A stretch of 64,000 nucleotides of DNA from RI-153 sp963752935. GTDB taxonomy: Bacteria; Chloroflexota; Anaerolineae; Caldilineales; Caldilineaceae. Position 1 is the stretch's first letter; each line of letters opens with the position of its first letter. A model generated the notes under the pieces. It was not told the DNA's origin. It did not search any database and saw nothing but the letters and a program-made list of their open reading frames with translations. Shown one piece after another: positions 40,516 through 50,075 of the stretch. Position numbers and translations under genes: made by a program. The stretch lies in assembly GCA_963752935.1 (NCBI GenBank), contig CAVWAL010000014.1, forward strand, positions 1 through 64,000. The letters run 5' to 3'.

Positions 40516-43428
40516 ATGAGGAAGATCGCGCTGTACGTGCGTGTGCTTGTTGTGCTTGGTTTCATCGCGGGGATTGGGCTCCAGGCCGGCGTGGGTCATG
40601 CGCAAGAGGACACGCCGCCGCAACGCCCAACCATGTCTACCAGTGGCGCGGTGGGTACGCCGACCACCTTACAACTGCCGTCCGGCGTATTACCTCAGGT
40701 CGCTTCTGCTGCTGCCCAGAGCATTGACGACTGGACACCTGATGTCGAAGAAGGATTTGAGGGTGATCTATCCGCCTGGTCGGTCTTTGACAACAGTGAT
40801 GACGGCGCCGATCGCACTTGGGGACTCGATGACTTCTATGCCAATTCGGGGACACAGTCGGTCTGGGTGGCCGCCGGCGGCGTTGACGGCCTCGATCCTC
40901 AGGACTTCTACTATCCCGATAACCTGGACACGTGGTTGGTTTACAACAATGTGCTCGATCTGACCAACGCCCAGGCCGCTGATGTCGAGTTTTACATGAA
41001 CATGGATGTCGAGCCCGACTACGACTACGTCTTCGCCGGCGTCTCTACCGACGGGGTAAACTTCAACGGCGATTATTGGACGGGTGACTCGGGCGGATGG
41101 AATTGGTACAGCATCGACCTTTCTGCCTACATCGGTGAGCCTGAGGTCTACATCGGCTTCTACTTCTACAGTGATGAGTCGAACCCGGCAGACTACGAAG
41201 GGGTCTGGATCGATGACGTGACCGTGTGGACGTATGTCGACACCCCCCGGCTAGCCGCAAATGATGCCGTACAGAACGGCGACTTCGAGACGGGGGATCT
41301 GAGCGGCTGGACGGTTCCTGATGGTTCAACGGTGATCACGACCAAGGCCGAAAACCCCATTAGCGGCGACTACGTGGCCTACTTTGGCGGCATCAATGAC
41401 GGTGAGGAAATCTTCTACCAGACCCTTCAGATCCCGTCCAGTGCCAATAGCGCCCACATCAGCTTCTATGCCAATAGCTTCGGCCCGGAAACTGAGGAAG
41501 CAGCCGACTCTTTCTGCGCCGGGCTGTACTCCAGTGATATGACAACGCTCATTCTCGATCTAGGGTGTATTGACGGCGTGGAAGTGTTCGGCCCTGACTT
41601 CGATCCAGACGGTTGGTGGCAGGTAGACTATGCCGTTACCGGCGACGAGTGGGAAACAATCAAGGGGCAGACCCTGAATCTGGCCTTTGAGATGTATACC
41701 GATGGTTCGCTACCGACCACCGTCTTCATCGACGATGTCGTTTTCGAGACGGCCAGTGGCGGCGCCCCCAGCGATGGCAACGACAGCACGTCCGGCGCGA
41801 CGCCTGCCACACCCGGTACCGAACTCAGCAATCTCTCCATCGACCCTGATCTGGATCAGGATTTCTACAGCTTCACCGCCAATGCAGGCGATACCATCGC
41901 CGCCGACATCAGTGCAGCCGTGGTTGGCTCCGGCCTCGATTCCTATATTCAGATTCTCGATCCCAATGGAAACGTGATCTGCGAGAACGACGATGACGGC
42001 AGCAGCTATGATTCCTATGCCTCGTGTACCACGTCGAGCAGTGGCACTCACTATGTCATGGTCCGTTCATACGATGGATCAGGCGACCGCAGCTATACGT
42101 ACAGCCTCTTGATCCAGGTTGCCGGCGGTGACATCCCGACACCCACGGCGACACCCGAACCCAGCGTCACACCGCCCCCTTCCGGCGCCACCAAACGGGC
42201 CTGGACGGCTATCATTTACATCGACGGCGACAACAACCTGTGTGATTCTTACCCAGGGCTGATCACGCGCATGGAACAGGAACTGGGCAGTCGTATCGGC
42301 GCCGGTGGGTTCCTCAACATCGCCGTCCTCTTTGATCGAGCTGCCGGCTATTGTAGTGGCGGCGGCAGCACTCGCCTCTTGATCCAACCCAACGGCGCCT
42401 ATCAGGACAATGTCAACCGCTGGGACATGGGCGAAGTGAATATGGGCGACCCACAGACCTTGATCACCTTTGCCAAGTGGGCAATGTCCAACTACCCCGC
42501 CGATCACTACTATCTCGCCATCGATAACCACGGCGGCGGCACCAGCGGCATCTCGTGGGACGACAGCAACGGCCACGACAACATCACGAACGATGAGCTC
42601 TATTCGGCGCTTAAGGAGATCACCAACAACGGCGACACGCCCATCGACGTCTTCGCCTACGAAGCCTGCCTGATGGGCATGTACGAAAACGCCTACGATG
42701 CGCGCAAGTTCACCAAGTATCTATTCTTCTTCCCCACCATCAGTTGGACGAACAACGCATCCTACCCGTCGTATCTGGGTGATAGTCGCTTCTCGGCCAC
42801 GTCGGACGGGCTGGCGCTGGGCGAGATCATCTTCGACGTCTACTTCAACGCCGTGCAGAATCCGTACTCGGTCTCGCTGGTAGATTCGAGCAAGCTCGAT
42901 GGTCTGTATCAAGCCGTCAACAGTCTGGCCGATGCCCTGGCCGGCGCCAATGCAACACAGAGCGCCAATATCCGTGCGGCTCGTGCTGCGGCGCAGAAGA
43001 TCGATCAGGATGGCAACAACGTGTTGGATGAAAGTGACGCCTATATCGATCTGTGGGATCTGGCCGACCAGATTGCCAAGCTGCAGAGCTTTGGTGTAGC
43101 AGAAGCCAATGCGGTGAAGGCAGCCGTCGACGGTGCCGTCATCCGCACCGGCTATCGACCGGCAACCGCGGGCACCCCAGTCGACTATAGCAAGCAGCAT
43201 GGGCTTTCGATCTACTGGCCGCGTACGGCTTCGGGCGACTACAACGGCTATGTCAACGACCGCATCTACAGCTCTACCACAGAAGGCCGATGGGATAACT
43301 TCCTGCGCACCTTCTTTGGCGACGGCGGCGCCCGCGGTGGCATGAATGCCAGCTACGGCGCGATTGACCGGCGTCCGGCGGATCTTCTCTCCGGCACGCA
43401 GATCTTCTTACCGTCTGTGGTGAGATAG
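40516..43428 (+). CDS. Secreted clostripain-family (C11) cysteine protease with accessory domains
   Basis: 970 residues from ATG 40516. Signal peptide (about 1-31, VRVLVVLGFIAGIGLQAG). First beta-sandwich adhesion-type domain about 75-245 (DLSAWSVFDNSDDGADRTW); second about 252-415 (NGDFETGDLSGWTVPDG). PPC domain about 435-535 (DQDFYSFTANAGDTIAADIS). Thr/Pro linker. Peptidase C11 domain from about 560: RAWTAIIYIDGDNNL, then LAIDNHGGGTSGISW with catalytic His672, then VFAYEACLMGMYE with catalytic Cys718. The end is GTQIFLPSVVR, the short hydrophobic-plus-Arg tail common on secreted Chloroflexota proteins. It probably digests proteins outside the cell, cutting after Arg as clostripain does. A strong terminator follows. 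Confidence 0.88.
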   Translation: MRKIALYVRVLVVLGFIAGIGLQAGVGHAQEDTPPQRPTMSTSGAVGTPTTLQLPSGVLPQVASAAAQSIDDWTPDVEEGFEGDLSAWSVFDNSDDGADRTWGLDDFYANSGTQSVWVAAGGVDGLDPQDFYYPDNLDTWLVYNNVLDLTNAQAADVEFYMNMDVEPDYDYVFAGVSTDGVNFNGDYWTGDSGGWNWYSIDLSAYIGEPEVYIGFYFYSDESNPADYEGVWIDDVTVWTYVDTPRLAANDAVQNGDFETGDLSGWTVPDGSTVITTKAENPISGDYVAYFGGINDGEEIFYQTLQIPSSANSAHISFYANSFGPETEEAADSFCAGLYSSDMTTLILDLGCIDGVEVFGPDFDPDGWWQVDYAVTGDEWETIKGQTLNLAFEMYTDGSLPTTVFIDDVVFETASGGAPSDGNDSTSGATPATPGTELSNLSIDPDLDQDFYSFTANAGDTIAADISAAVVGSGLDSYIQILDPNGNVICENDDDGSSYDSYASCTTSSSGTHYVMVRSYDGSGDRSYTYSLLIQVAGGDIPTPTATPEPSVTPPPSGATKRAWTAIIYIDGDNNLCDSYPGLITRMEQELGSRIGAGGFLNIAVLFDRAAGYCSGGGSTRLLIQPNGAYQDNVNRWDMGEVNMGDPQTLITFAKWAMSNYPADHYYLAIDNHGGGTSGISWDDSNGHDNITNDELYSALKEITNNGDTPIDVFAYEACLMGMYENAYDARKFTKYLFFFPTISWTNNASYPSYLGDSRFSATSDGLALGEIIFDVYFNAVQNPYSVSLVDSSKLDGLYQAVNSLADALAGANATQSANIRAARAAAQKIDQDGNNVLDESDAYIDLWDLADQIAKLQSFGVAEANAVKAAVDGAVIRTGYRPATAGTPVDYSKQHGLSIYWPRTASGDYNGYVNDRIYSSTTEGRWDNFLRTFFGDGGARGGMNASYGAIDRRPADLLSGTQIFLPSVVR

Positions 43429-43437
43429 GGGAACCGA

Positions 43438-43470
43438 GAGGGGCGGCTCGTCGAGCCGCCCCTCTTCTTT
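43438..43470 (+). terminator. Rho-independent terminator of the protease gene
   Basis: A perfect 12-bp GC-rich stem (43438-43449 with 43453-43464) with loop GTC is followed by TTCTTT. It starts 9 bases after the stop codon. Confidence 0.88.
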
Positions 43471-43595
43471 AGGTTGCGGCGTAAATACCACGGCGCAAAT
43501 ATGGCGTCTGTACCACTGGTCGCGAGTGGGGGCATATTCCCGCCGGGATTTACTAGTGATACGGCGGCGAGGAACGCCGAAAGCGTGATTTGATG

Positions 43596-43679
43596 GTAGG
43601 GGCGCTGCTTGCTGCGCCCGCAGTCAGCCGGGCGCAGCAAGCAGCGCCCCTACGGAATTGCCATCACTTGACCGTTGAC
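43596..43679. repeat. Dispersed hairpin element with conserved flank
   Basis: Perfect 25-bp arms (43596-43620 and 43629-43653) enclose an 8-nt loop. Five bases later stands a 22-bp sequence (43658-43679, TTGCCATCACTTGACCGTTG...) that recurs exactly at 59924-59945 behind a different hairpin. It lies in the 365-bp gap between the protease and the antitoxin gene; the rest of the gap shows no gene. Confidence 0.75.
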
Positions 43680-43793
43680 GCATCACTAGAACTAAATGGC
43701 GAACGGCGTGAACCTATTGCCTGGTTTAGCGCAATCTGTGATACTTGTGCAGTATGCGCGAATTTGTAGAAGTTGAAGGCAACAGGAAGTGTA

Positions 43794-44048
43794 ATGATGG
43801 AAAAAACAATAGGTGCTTTTGAAGTAAGAAGAAAGTTCGGCAAGGTAATACAGGAAGTTTTGACCAAAGGGGATAAGTACATCATTGAACGCCATGGAGA
43901 AGAGGTGGCTGTCGTAGTCCCTGTTGAGATTTACAAACAGTGGAAACAAGACCGCGATAAGTTCTTTGAGGAACTAAGTGAACTTCAAGGCGAAGCGAAC
44001 ATGTCTCCTGAAGAAGCTGATGACCTTGTAGAATTATTGAACCTTTGA
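43794..44048 (+). CDS. Phd/YefM-family antitoxin, no toxin partner seen
   Basis: 84 residues from ATG 43794 (ATG 43797 fits equally well) behind GGAAG. N-terminal Phd/YefM DNA-binding part: TIGAFEVRRKFGKVIQEVLT, KGDKYIIERHGEEVAVVVPV. The acidic C-terminus with two helices (KFFEELSELQGEANMSPEEA, DDLVELLNL) would wrap a toxin such as a PIN nuclease. Downstream only 14 bases remain before a convergent gene, so no toxin gene is coded next to it. It could be an orphan from a lost pair or a stand-alone regulator. Confidence 0.85.
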   Translation: MMEKTIGAFEVRRKFGKVIQEVLTKGDKYIIERHGEEVAVVVPVEIYKQWKQDRDKFFEELSELQGEANMSPEEADDLVELLNL

Positions 44049-44062
44049 TCTTTTTGAGACTA

Positions 44063-44728
44063 CTACAGCAGGGGATCGTGTAAGACTTCCAATTGCCCCA
44101 ACGCCCAGGACAGGTTCTGGCGCGCCTGAACTTCCAACCGTGCCTGAAAATACCGTGTACCGAAGATCTGCGCCCGCTCCAGGAAGGAGCGCAGCACCTG
44201 CGCGCGCTTGACGCGAAAGACAGGCGCATCCACCCAGGCATACTCCATGCGGATGGCCTCTTCGTAGGCGGCGTAGGTTGGCGGCGCGCTGCCCAGGATG
44301 GATAGATCAATATCGACGATCCAGATCTCGTCCTCTGTCTGGGGAGGACGTCGGTGATCCGTGGCCAGCACCAATCCGATGACGCGCCGGATCAGATCGT
44401 CCTTGGCCTCTGCCCGGCGCAAAAACTGTCTGGCCCAATCTGCGCTGCGCTCCTCGTTGTCTGCCCCGCGTGCGTCGTAGACTGCATCATGAAACCAGAG
44501 TGCTAACTCAATTTCATCCCCGTTTGGCGTCTGATCGCGTACGGCGTCGAGCCAGGCAAGGCAGGCCGCCAGATGTTCGGCGTTGTGGTAGTAGCGCCCC
44601 GGCGCGGTGTAGGCGGCGAACAGCCGACCGGCGGTATCATCGCCATCACTGCGTAGGCCAAGCCGTTGAATCATGGTCTGCCAACGGCGTTGGAACTCTA
44701 TGGGCAGGGTCAAATGCTCAATCGACAT
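44063..44728 (-). CDS. HD-domain metal-dependent phosphohydrolase
   Basis: 221 residues. HD superfamily pattern: YTAPGRYYHNAEHLAACLAW (first His pair), then IELALWFHDAVYDARGADNE (the HD dyad) and VIGLVLATDHRRPPQTEDE, then DIDLSILGSAP with the late Asp. Close relatives are annotated only as predicted HD hydrolases acting on nucleotides or phosphomonoesters. The product overlaps the next upstream gene's stop by 11 bases (44718-44728), so it is coupled to the GDPD gene. Confidence 0.85.
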   Translation of the reverse strand: MSIEHLTLPIEFQRRWQTMIQRLGLRSDGDDTAGRLFAAYTAPGRYYHNAEHLAACLAWLDAVRDQTPNGDEIELALWFHDAVYDARGADNEERSADWARQFLRRAEAKDDLIRRVIGLVLATDHRRPPQTEDEIWIVDIDLSILGSAPPTYAAYEEAIRMEYAWVDAPVFRVKRAQVLRSFLERAQIFGTRYFQARLEVQARQNLSWALGQLEVLHDPLL

Positions 44729-45491
44729 GCTTCACCCAGTCCGGCCAGTTGATGGTGGCGCCGTCGCAGCCACTGTCGCGCACGCGCTCGATCAGGGCGA
44801 TCACTTCGGCGGCCTGCTGTGAGACGCGCTCGCCCTGGATGCCCCAGGCTCGTACGCTTTCCACCACTTGCCGCGCGCCTGTCACCATCTCGGCGTTGAC
44901 CTGCGACGCCTGTGGACAGAGTTGATAGAGATCGAGCGCGCGTGCCTTGGCCAGCGTGGCGTCATCGATGGTGCGCACCAGCCAGCCTAGCCGCATCGAC
45001 GACGACTCCCGGCGCATGGAGACCAGCGCCTCATATGAAAACGAGGTCACAAAGCAGGCGTCGGCCAGGCTGTGCGCTTCGATCAGGTGGTGGACTGCGG
45101 ATGCCAGCCCCGGCGCCCGCCCCTTCAACTCGATGTGATAGATGAGCCGCGCCCCGAACTGCTCGAAAAGTTGATCCAGCCGCGCCATCCGTTCGCTGCT
45201 ATAGAGGAAGGGTGATACCCACGATCCCATGTCCAATTGAGATAGGGCGCCCCACGGCATCTCCTCGACGACGCGGTCACCGTGACCGTAGCGGGCCAGC
45301 GTGGCGTCATGGCAGATGGCGACGACGCCATCGGTGGTCAACTGTGCGTCCAGTTCCACGTCAATGACGCCCATCTGTTCGGCCAGGGCAAAAGCGCTTG
45401 TTGTATTCTCAGGCACGTAAGCGGACGCACCGCGATGGGCGATGATTCGGAACGAAGGGGGCACAGGGATGGGTAACGATGGAATCGGCAT
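44718..45491 (-). CDS. Glycerophosphodiester phosphodiesterase
   Basis: 257 residues, GDPD TIM barrel. RIIAHRGASAYVPENTTSAF carries the first His, Arg and Glu; GVIDVELDAQLTTDGVVAIC HD follows with Glu, Asp and the catalytic second His (ICHDATLARYGHG). YHIELKGRAPG gives the third acidic ligand. It hydrolyses glycerophosphodiesters (from lipids or teichoic-like polymers) to glycerol-3-phosphate and an alcohol. No signal peptide, so it is cytosolic. It forms a two-gene unit with the HD hydrolase and is divergent from the glucosidase gene across about 195 bases. Confidence 0.9.
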   Translation of the reverse strand: MPIPSLPIPVPPSFRIIAHRGASAYVPENTTSAFALAEQMGVIDVELDAQLTTDGVVAICHDATLARYGHGDRVVEEMPWGALSQLDMGSWVSPFLYSSERMARLDQLFEQFGARLIYHIELKGRAPGLASAVHHLIEAHSLADACFVTSFSYEALVSMRRESSSMRLGWLVRTIDDATLAKARALDLYQLCPQASQVNAEMVTGARQVVESVRAWGIQGERVSQQAAEVIALIERVRDSGCDGATINWPDWVKHVD

Positions 45492-45686
45492 GGCATGAAA
45501 TCCTCAGGTGGAAAGGATGGATGGCTGATTGTAGATTGGTAGGGCGATCGTGGGCAACTTTCGAAACCGAATACCGGTGCAGAGGTTGACCGCTTGTAGG
45601 CAAACCACGCCCCAAATGCATATTTCCTTGATACAATGTCTTGGCAGTCTGTTTTAGAGTACACATACCCCCGAAAGGAACGTTTT

Positions 45687-47390
45687 ATGAAACAGTACCC
45701 CTGGTGGAAAGAAAGTGTGGTCTACCAGATCTACCCGCGTAGCTTTCAAGACAGCGACGGCGACGGCATCGGTGACCTGCGCGGGATCATTCAGCGGATC
45801 GACTATCTGGCCGATCTCGGCGTCGATGTGGTCTGGCTTTCACCGGTTTACAAGTCACCCAACGATGATAACGGCTATGACATCTCCGACTATCAGGACA
45901 TTATGGACGAGTTCGGTACCCTGGCCGATTGGGAAGAACTGAGCGCCGGGCTGCACCAACGCGGCATCAAGCTGGTGATGGATCTTGTTGTTAACCATTC
46001 CTCTGATGAGCACGCCTGGTTTGTGGAATCGCGCAAAAGCAAAGACAACAACTATCGCGACTATTATATCTGGCGGCCCGGCCAGGATGGACGAGAGCCC
46101 AACAATTGGCGCTCGTTTTTCGGCGGCTCGGCCTGGGAATACGACGAATTTACCGGCGAGTACTATCTTCACCTCTGGTCGAAAAAGCAGCCCGATCTGA
46201 ATTGGGAAAACCCAACCGTGCGCCAGGAGATCTACGCCATGATGCGCTGGTGGCTCGACAAGGGCGTCGACGGCTTCCGCATGGATGTGATCAACATGAT
46301 ATCAAAGGTGCCCGGCCTGCCCAATGCACCGCAACGCACTCCGGATCGGTACCAATGGGGCACAGAGTATTTCATGCATGGCCCGCGTCTGATGGAGTTT
46401 CTGCGCGAAATGGACGAAGAGGTGCTCTCACCCTACAACGCCCTCAGCATCGGTGAAACGCCCTGGGTTACCACCGAGATCGCCGGCACGCTCACCGACG
46501 CCGAAACCGGTCCCCTCAACATGGTCTTTCAGTTTGAGCACATGAACCTCGACGTAGATCCGGATCTGCCGGGCCGGTGGAGCTGGCGAGAGTGGGAGCT
46601 GCCGGCGATGAAGCAGGTGATGTCGCGCTGGCAGAAGGATCTGGAAGCCAACGGATGGAACAGCAACTACTTCTCGAATCACGATCAGCCACGCCAGGTG
46701 TCGCGCTTCGGCGATGACGGTCGCTATCGCGTGGAATCGGCCAAGCTGCTGGGGACCTTCTTGCACCTGTTGCAGGGCACGCCGTACGTCTATCAAGGCG
46801 AAGAGATCGGCATGACGAACGTAGCCTTTGACTCGATTGAAGACTATCGTGATATCTGGACGCGCAATCAGTACCGCGAATTTGTTGACGAAGTGGGGAT
46901 GGACAAGGACGAGGTGATGGCGTTGGTCCACCGCAGGAGTCGCGACAACGCCCGCACGCCCATGCAGTGGAACGCCGGCGAGAACGCCGGTTTCACCAGT
47001 GGCACACCGTGGATCAAGCTCAACCCCAACTACAAAGAAATCAACGTAGAGCGGGCATTGGCCGATCCACAGTCGATCTACTACTACTATCGCGACTTGA
47101 TCCGCCTGCGCAAGGCGCATCCGGTGATCGTGCAGGGCCGCTACGATCTCATCCTCCCCGACCACAAGCAGATCTACGCCTTCACGCGCACTCTCGGTGA
47201 AGACCGCATTGAGGCCCAATTGCTGGTGATCCTCAACTTCAGCGCGGACACGCCCGTCTTCAGCCTGCCCGACCGGCTGCCCGAGGGCCATCCTGAATTG
47301 CTGATTGCCAACTATGCGGTGGATGAGGACGAGTCACTGCAACAGGTGACGCTCAAGCCATACGAAGCGCGTGTCTATCGACTGCGCTGA
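45687..47390 (+). CDS. GH13 alpha-glucosidase (oligo-1,6-glucosidase type)
   Basis: 567 residues from ATG 45687 behind GAAAGGAAC. Family motifs: KESVVYQIYPRSFQDSDGDG, DLGVDVVWLSPVYKSPNDDN, VMDLVVNHSSDEH (region I), GFRMDVINM with nucleophile Asp200 (region II), SIGETPW with acid Glu257 (region III), and SNHDQPR with His332/Asp333 (region IV). The residue after Asp200 is Val and the IN pattern suits alpha-1,6/1,4-glucosidases such as MalL. Cytosolic, it frees glucose from isomaltose-type or sucrose-like sugars. No transporter adjoins it. Confidence 0.92.
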   Translation: MKQYPWWKESVVYQIYPRSFQDSDGDGIGDLRGIIQRIDYLADLGVDVVWLSPVYKSPNDDNGYDISDYQDIMDEFGTLADWEELSAGLHQRGIKLVMDLVVNHSSDEHAWFVESRKSKDNNYRDYYIWRPGQDGREPNNWRSFFGGSAWEYDEFTGEYYLHLWSKKQPDLNWENPTVRQEIYAMMRWWLDKGVDGFRMDVINMISKVPGLPNAPQRTPDRYQWGTEYFMHGPRLMEFLREMDEEVLSPYNALSIGETPWVTTEIAGTLTDAETGPLNMVFQFEHMNLDVDPDLPGRWSWREWELPAMKQVMSRWQKDLEANGWNSNYFSNHDQPRQVSRFGDDGRYRVESAKLLGTFLHLLQGTPYVYQGEEIGMTNVAFDSIEDYRDIWTRNQYREFVDEVGMDKDEVMALVHRRSRDNARTPMQWNAGENAGFTSGTPWIKLNPNYKEINVERALADPQSIYYYYRDLIRLRKAHPVIVQGRYDLILPDHKQIYAFTRTLGEDRIEAQLLVILNFSADTPVFSLPDRLPEGHPELLIANYAVDEDESLQQVTLKPYEARVYRLR

Positions 47391-47569
47391 TGCCGCTATC
47401 GTCGCCGGAACGCCAGCCTGACCAGTTGACCAGTGACGTGTTGCGACGCATGAGGGAGTGGAATCACCACAAAGGATCGATGGCATACAGGCGGATTCGG
47501 GGTAGGGTGGGAAAGGTAGAAATGTGCGTCTATGTTCTTTCCCCCTGAGCAACAAAGGAGATATTCCCT

Positions 47570-49975
47570 GTGAAAATCCGCACTCTATTGCCCGTCCTTT
47601 TGGTGGCCGCCTTGCTTGCGGGCTGCGCGCTGCCAGGACAGGTCCTCTATCGCCTCAACGTTAAAGAGACAGTGGGGCCTGTCACTGCAGAACCGACCAC
47701 TCAGGTAGCCGCAACCGTCGAAGCAACAGAAAGCGAGCCCGCCGCCGGCACAGCGACCTCATCCCTCGAAGGCCGCTGGGAAGGAACGCTTTCCGTTGCC
47801 GGTGTGGAGTTGGACATCGATCTGACCTTCACCCAACAGGATGACCTGCTCACAGGCTTCATCGACATTCCTCAGCAAGGGGCCAGCGACATTCCGCTGG
47901 ATGACATCACCGTGGAGCTGCCCAGCGTCCAATTCAGCATGCTCCCCGCGCCGCAGACTGCGCTCTTCGAGGGCGAGCTGGACGGCGATACCCTCTCCGG
48001 CAGCTTCCTGCAGTCGGGTATCGAGGGCACATTCGAGGTGACGCGCGCTGCCGGCGCCGAAGCCGCCCCGAGCGAAGAGGTGCAGACCCGCTATGAAGAT
48101 CCTGAGGGACTTTTCAGCGTACCCGTCCCCTCTACCTGGACACTGGACGAGTACGAAAACTATGCCCGCCTCACCAGCCCCGAAGGCGGGATCACGATCT
48201 ACGTCCTGGCGGTAGCTGCCGATAGCGCCTTGGACGGCATCGAGGCGGCCTGGCAGGTCGTCGATCCGGAGTTCGCGCTTGAGCCGCAAGAGACACAACA
48301 GACCCCACCCAGCTTCCCCGGCATTGAAGAGACCTTCGTCGTCACCTATGATAGCGACGACGACGATCAGCTTGTCGTCGCAGGCGCCGATCTGCTTGAG
48401 GGCATCGCCTATGTGCAGATCATCGATGCCTCTCTGATCCCGTTCCAGCAGCGCGTTTCGCAGATCCAGGTCATCGGCTCGGGCTGGGAGATCTATGCAC
48501 TGGATGAGACGGACCTGACAGGCGTGGCGCCGCAACCGCTGGATGATGAGTTGCTGGCCTCGCTGGAAAGCTATATCGTCGAAAAAATGGAGCAGTTGAA
48601 GGTTCCTGGTGCGGCCATCGCCATTGTGCGCGGCGATGAGGTGGTCTATTCCCAAGGCTTTGGCAGCCGTGGACCCGACAATGACGAACCGATCACAGCG
48701 CAGACGCAGTTTATGATCGGCTCCACCACCAAAACCATGACCACGATGCTCATGGCCGCACTGGTCGACGCCGGCCTCTTCGACTGGGACACTCCGGTGA
48801 TCGAGGTCTTACCCGAATTCGCCGTAGCCGATCCGGAGCTGAGCAAACAGTTGACAATGCGCAACCTCGTCTGTGCCTGCACCGGCGTGCCGCGCCGCGA
48901 CTTTGAGTGGATCTTTGAGGCCAACGAGCTAAGCGCCGAGGACGTGGTCGAGCAATTGGAGAGCTACGAATTGTTCACCCAGTTTGGCGAAGCCTTCCAA
49001 TACAGCAACCAGATGGTGAGCACTGCCGGCTATGCGGCTGCCGCGGCGGCCGGGGCCGAGTGGGGCAATCTTGACGAAGGCTATGTCGAGAGCCTGTCCG
49101 AGTACGTGCTCGACCCGATTGGGATGCCCGACACCACCCTTTCCTTCGAGGCGGTGACCGAACGCAACAACTACGCAACGCCTCACGGCGTCGATCTCTT
49201 CGGCGACTTCTATCCACTCTCGATGGATGTGGAACGAATGCTGCTTACCATCGCTCCGGCGGGCGGCATCTGGTCGACACTGGATGATATGTCCCGTTAC
49301 TTGATGACCGAGATCAACACGGGGGTGGCGCCTGACGGCACCCGCGTCGTTTCAGAAGAGAATCTTTCTGAAACATGGGAGCCGCAGGTGGCGATCACGT
49401 CCGACATCAGCTACGGCCTGGGCTGGATCGTCAGCGATTACAAGGGGCTGCTGGTGCTCTCACACGAGGGCAACACCTTCGGCTTCACCACCTATATCGG
49501 CTTCTTGCCCGACGCCGAAATCGGCTTCGTGATTCTGACCAATGGGCGCGTCACCAACCTCTTTAACGAGGCCGTGCGCATGCGCTTGATGGAACTGCTC
49601 TACGCGCAGCCGGCGGAATTCGAAGCCATGGTGCAATACTCGGCTGAACAGACGGCTGCTCAATACGCCGAGATGCCCGACGATATCGGCGAACTCGACC
49701 TTGACTACGTCGAACCGTATGTGGGACGCTATGTCCACCCCGACCTGGGCGAGATCTCGATTGCGATGGTCGACGGTGAACTTATCATCGACGCCGGCGA
49801 CTTCCAATCGACCCTGTTGCCCTATCTGGCCGAAGGCACCGAGGAAGGCCAACTTATCATGATGGAGATGCCACTGGCAGGGGTTGGGGTGCGTTTGGAG
49901 CAGAACGACGAGGGCATGCGCCAGATCGTCGTTGGCGGTGGCGTCAATCGCTACGTCTTTGTGCCGGTTGAATAG
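47570..49975 (+). CDS. Serine beta-lactamase-like lipoprotein (class C/DD-peptidase fold)
   Basis: 801 residues from GTG 47570 behind AAAGGAGA. Lipoprotein signal: RTLLPVLLVAALLAGCALPG with lipid Cys. A beta-rich part (about 55-155, SLEGRWEGTLSVAGVELDID) and a second region (about 180-315) precede the serine hydrolase domain: LKVPGAAIAIVRGDEVVYSQ, then MIGSTTKTMTTMLMAALVDA with Ser385 and Lys388, then FQYSNQMVSTAGYAA (YxN), then LSHEGNTFGFTTYIGF (HxG). A C-terminal beta domain (about 700-801) resembles the lipocalin-like tails of esterase EstB/Pab87 proteins. It acts outside the membrane as peptidase or esterase; antibiotic resistance is not implied. Confidence 0.85.
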   Translation: MKIRTLLPVLLVAALLAGCALPGQVLYRLNVKETVGPVTAEPTTQVAATVEATESEPAAGTATSSLEGRWEGTLSVAGVELDIDLTFTQQDDLLTGFIDIPQQGASDIPLDDITVELPSVQFSMLPAPQTALFEGELDGDTLSGSFLQSGIEGTFEVTRAAGAEAAPSEEVQTRYEDPEGLFSVPVPSTWTLDEYENYARLTSPEGGITIYVLAVAADSALDGIEAAWQVVDPEFALEPQETQQTPPSFPGIEETFVVTYDSDDDDQLVVAGADLLEGIAYVQIIDASLIPFQQRVSQIQVIGSGWEIYALDETDLTGVAPQPLDDELLASLESYIVEKMEQLKVPGAAIAIVRGDEVVYSQGFGSRGPDNDEPITAQTQFMIGSTTKTMTTMLMAALVDAGLFDWDTPVIEVLPEFAVADPELSKQLTMRNLVCACTGVPRRDFEWIFEANELSAEDVVEQLESYELFTQFGEAFQYSNQMVSTAGYAAAAAAGAEWGNLDEGYVESLSEYVLDPIGMPDTTLSFEAVTERNNYATPHGVDLFGDFYPLSMDVERMLLTIAPAGGIWSTLDDMSRYLMTEINTGVAPDGTRVVSEENLSETWEPQVAITSDISYGLGWIVSDYKGLLVLSHEGNTFGFTTYIGFLPDAEIGFVILTNGRVTNLFNEAVRMRLMELLYAQPAEFEAMVQYSAEQTAAQYAEMPDDIGELDLDYVEPYVGRYVHPDLGEISIAMVDGELIIDAGDFQSTLLPYLAEGTEEGQLIMMEMPLAGVGVRLEQNDEGMRQIVVGGGVNRYVFVPVE

Positions 49976-50014
49976 CTGAGCGAAGCGGTTTCCACTGTGG
50001 AATTTGGGCGTTCT

Positions 50015-50068
50015 ATACTCCGTCATGCGCTCCTGAGTAAGGGAGCGCATGACGGAGTATCGCTTTTT
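50015..50068. terminator. Bidirectional terminator between convergent genes
   Basis: A perfect 19-bp stem (50015-50033 with 50042-50060) with an 8-nt loop is followed by CGCTTTTT on the plus strand. It separates the lipoprotein gene from the minus-strand membrane protein gene. Confidence 0.8.
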
Positions 50069-50075
50069 GCGCGAC

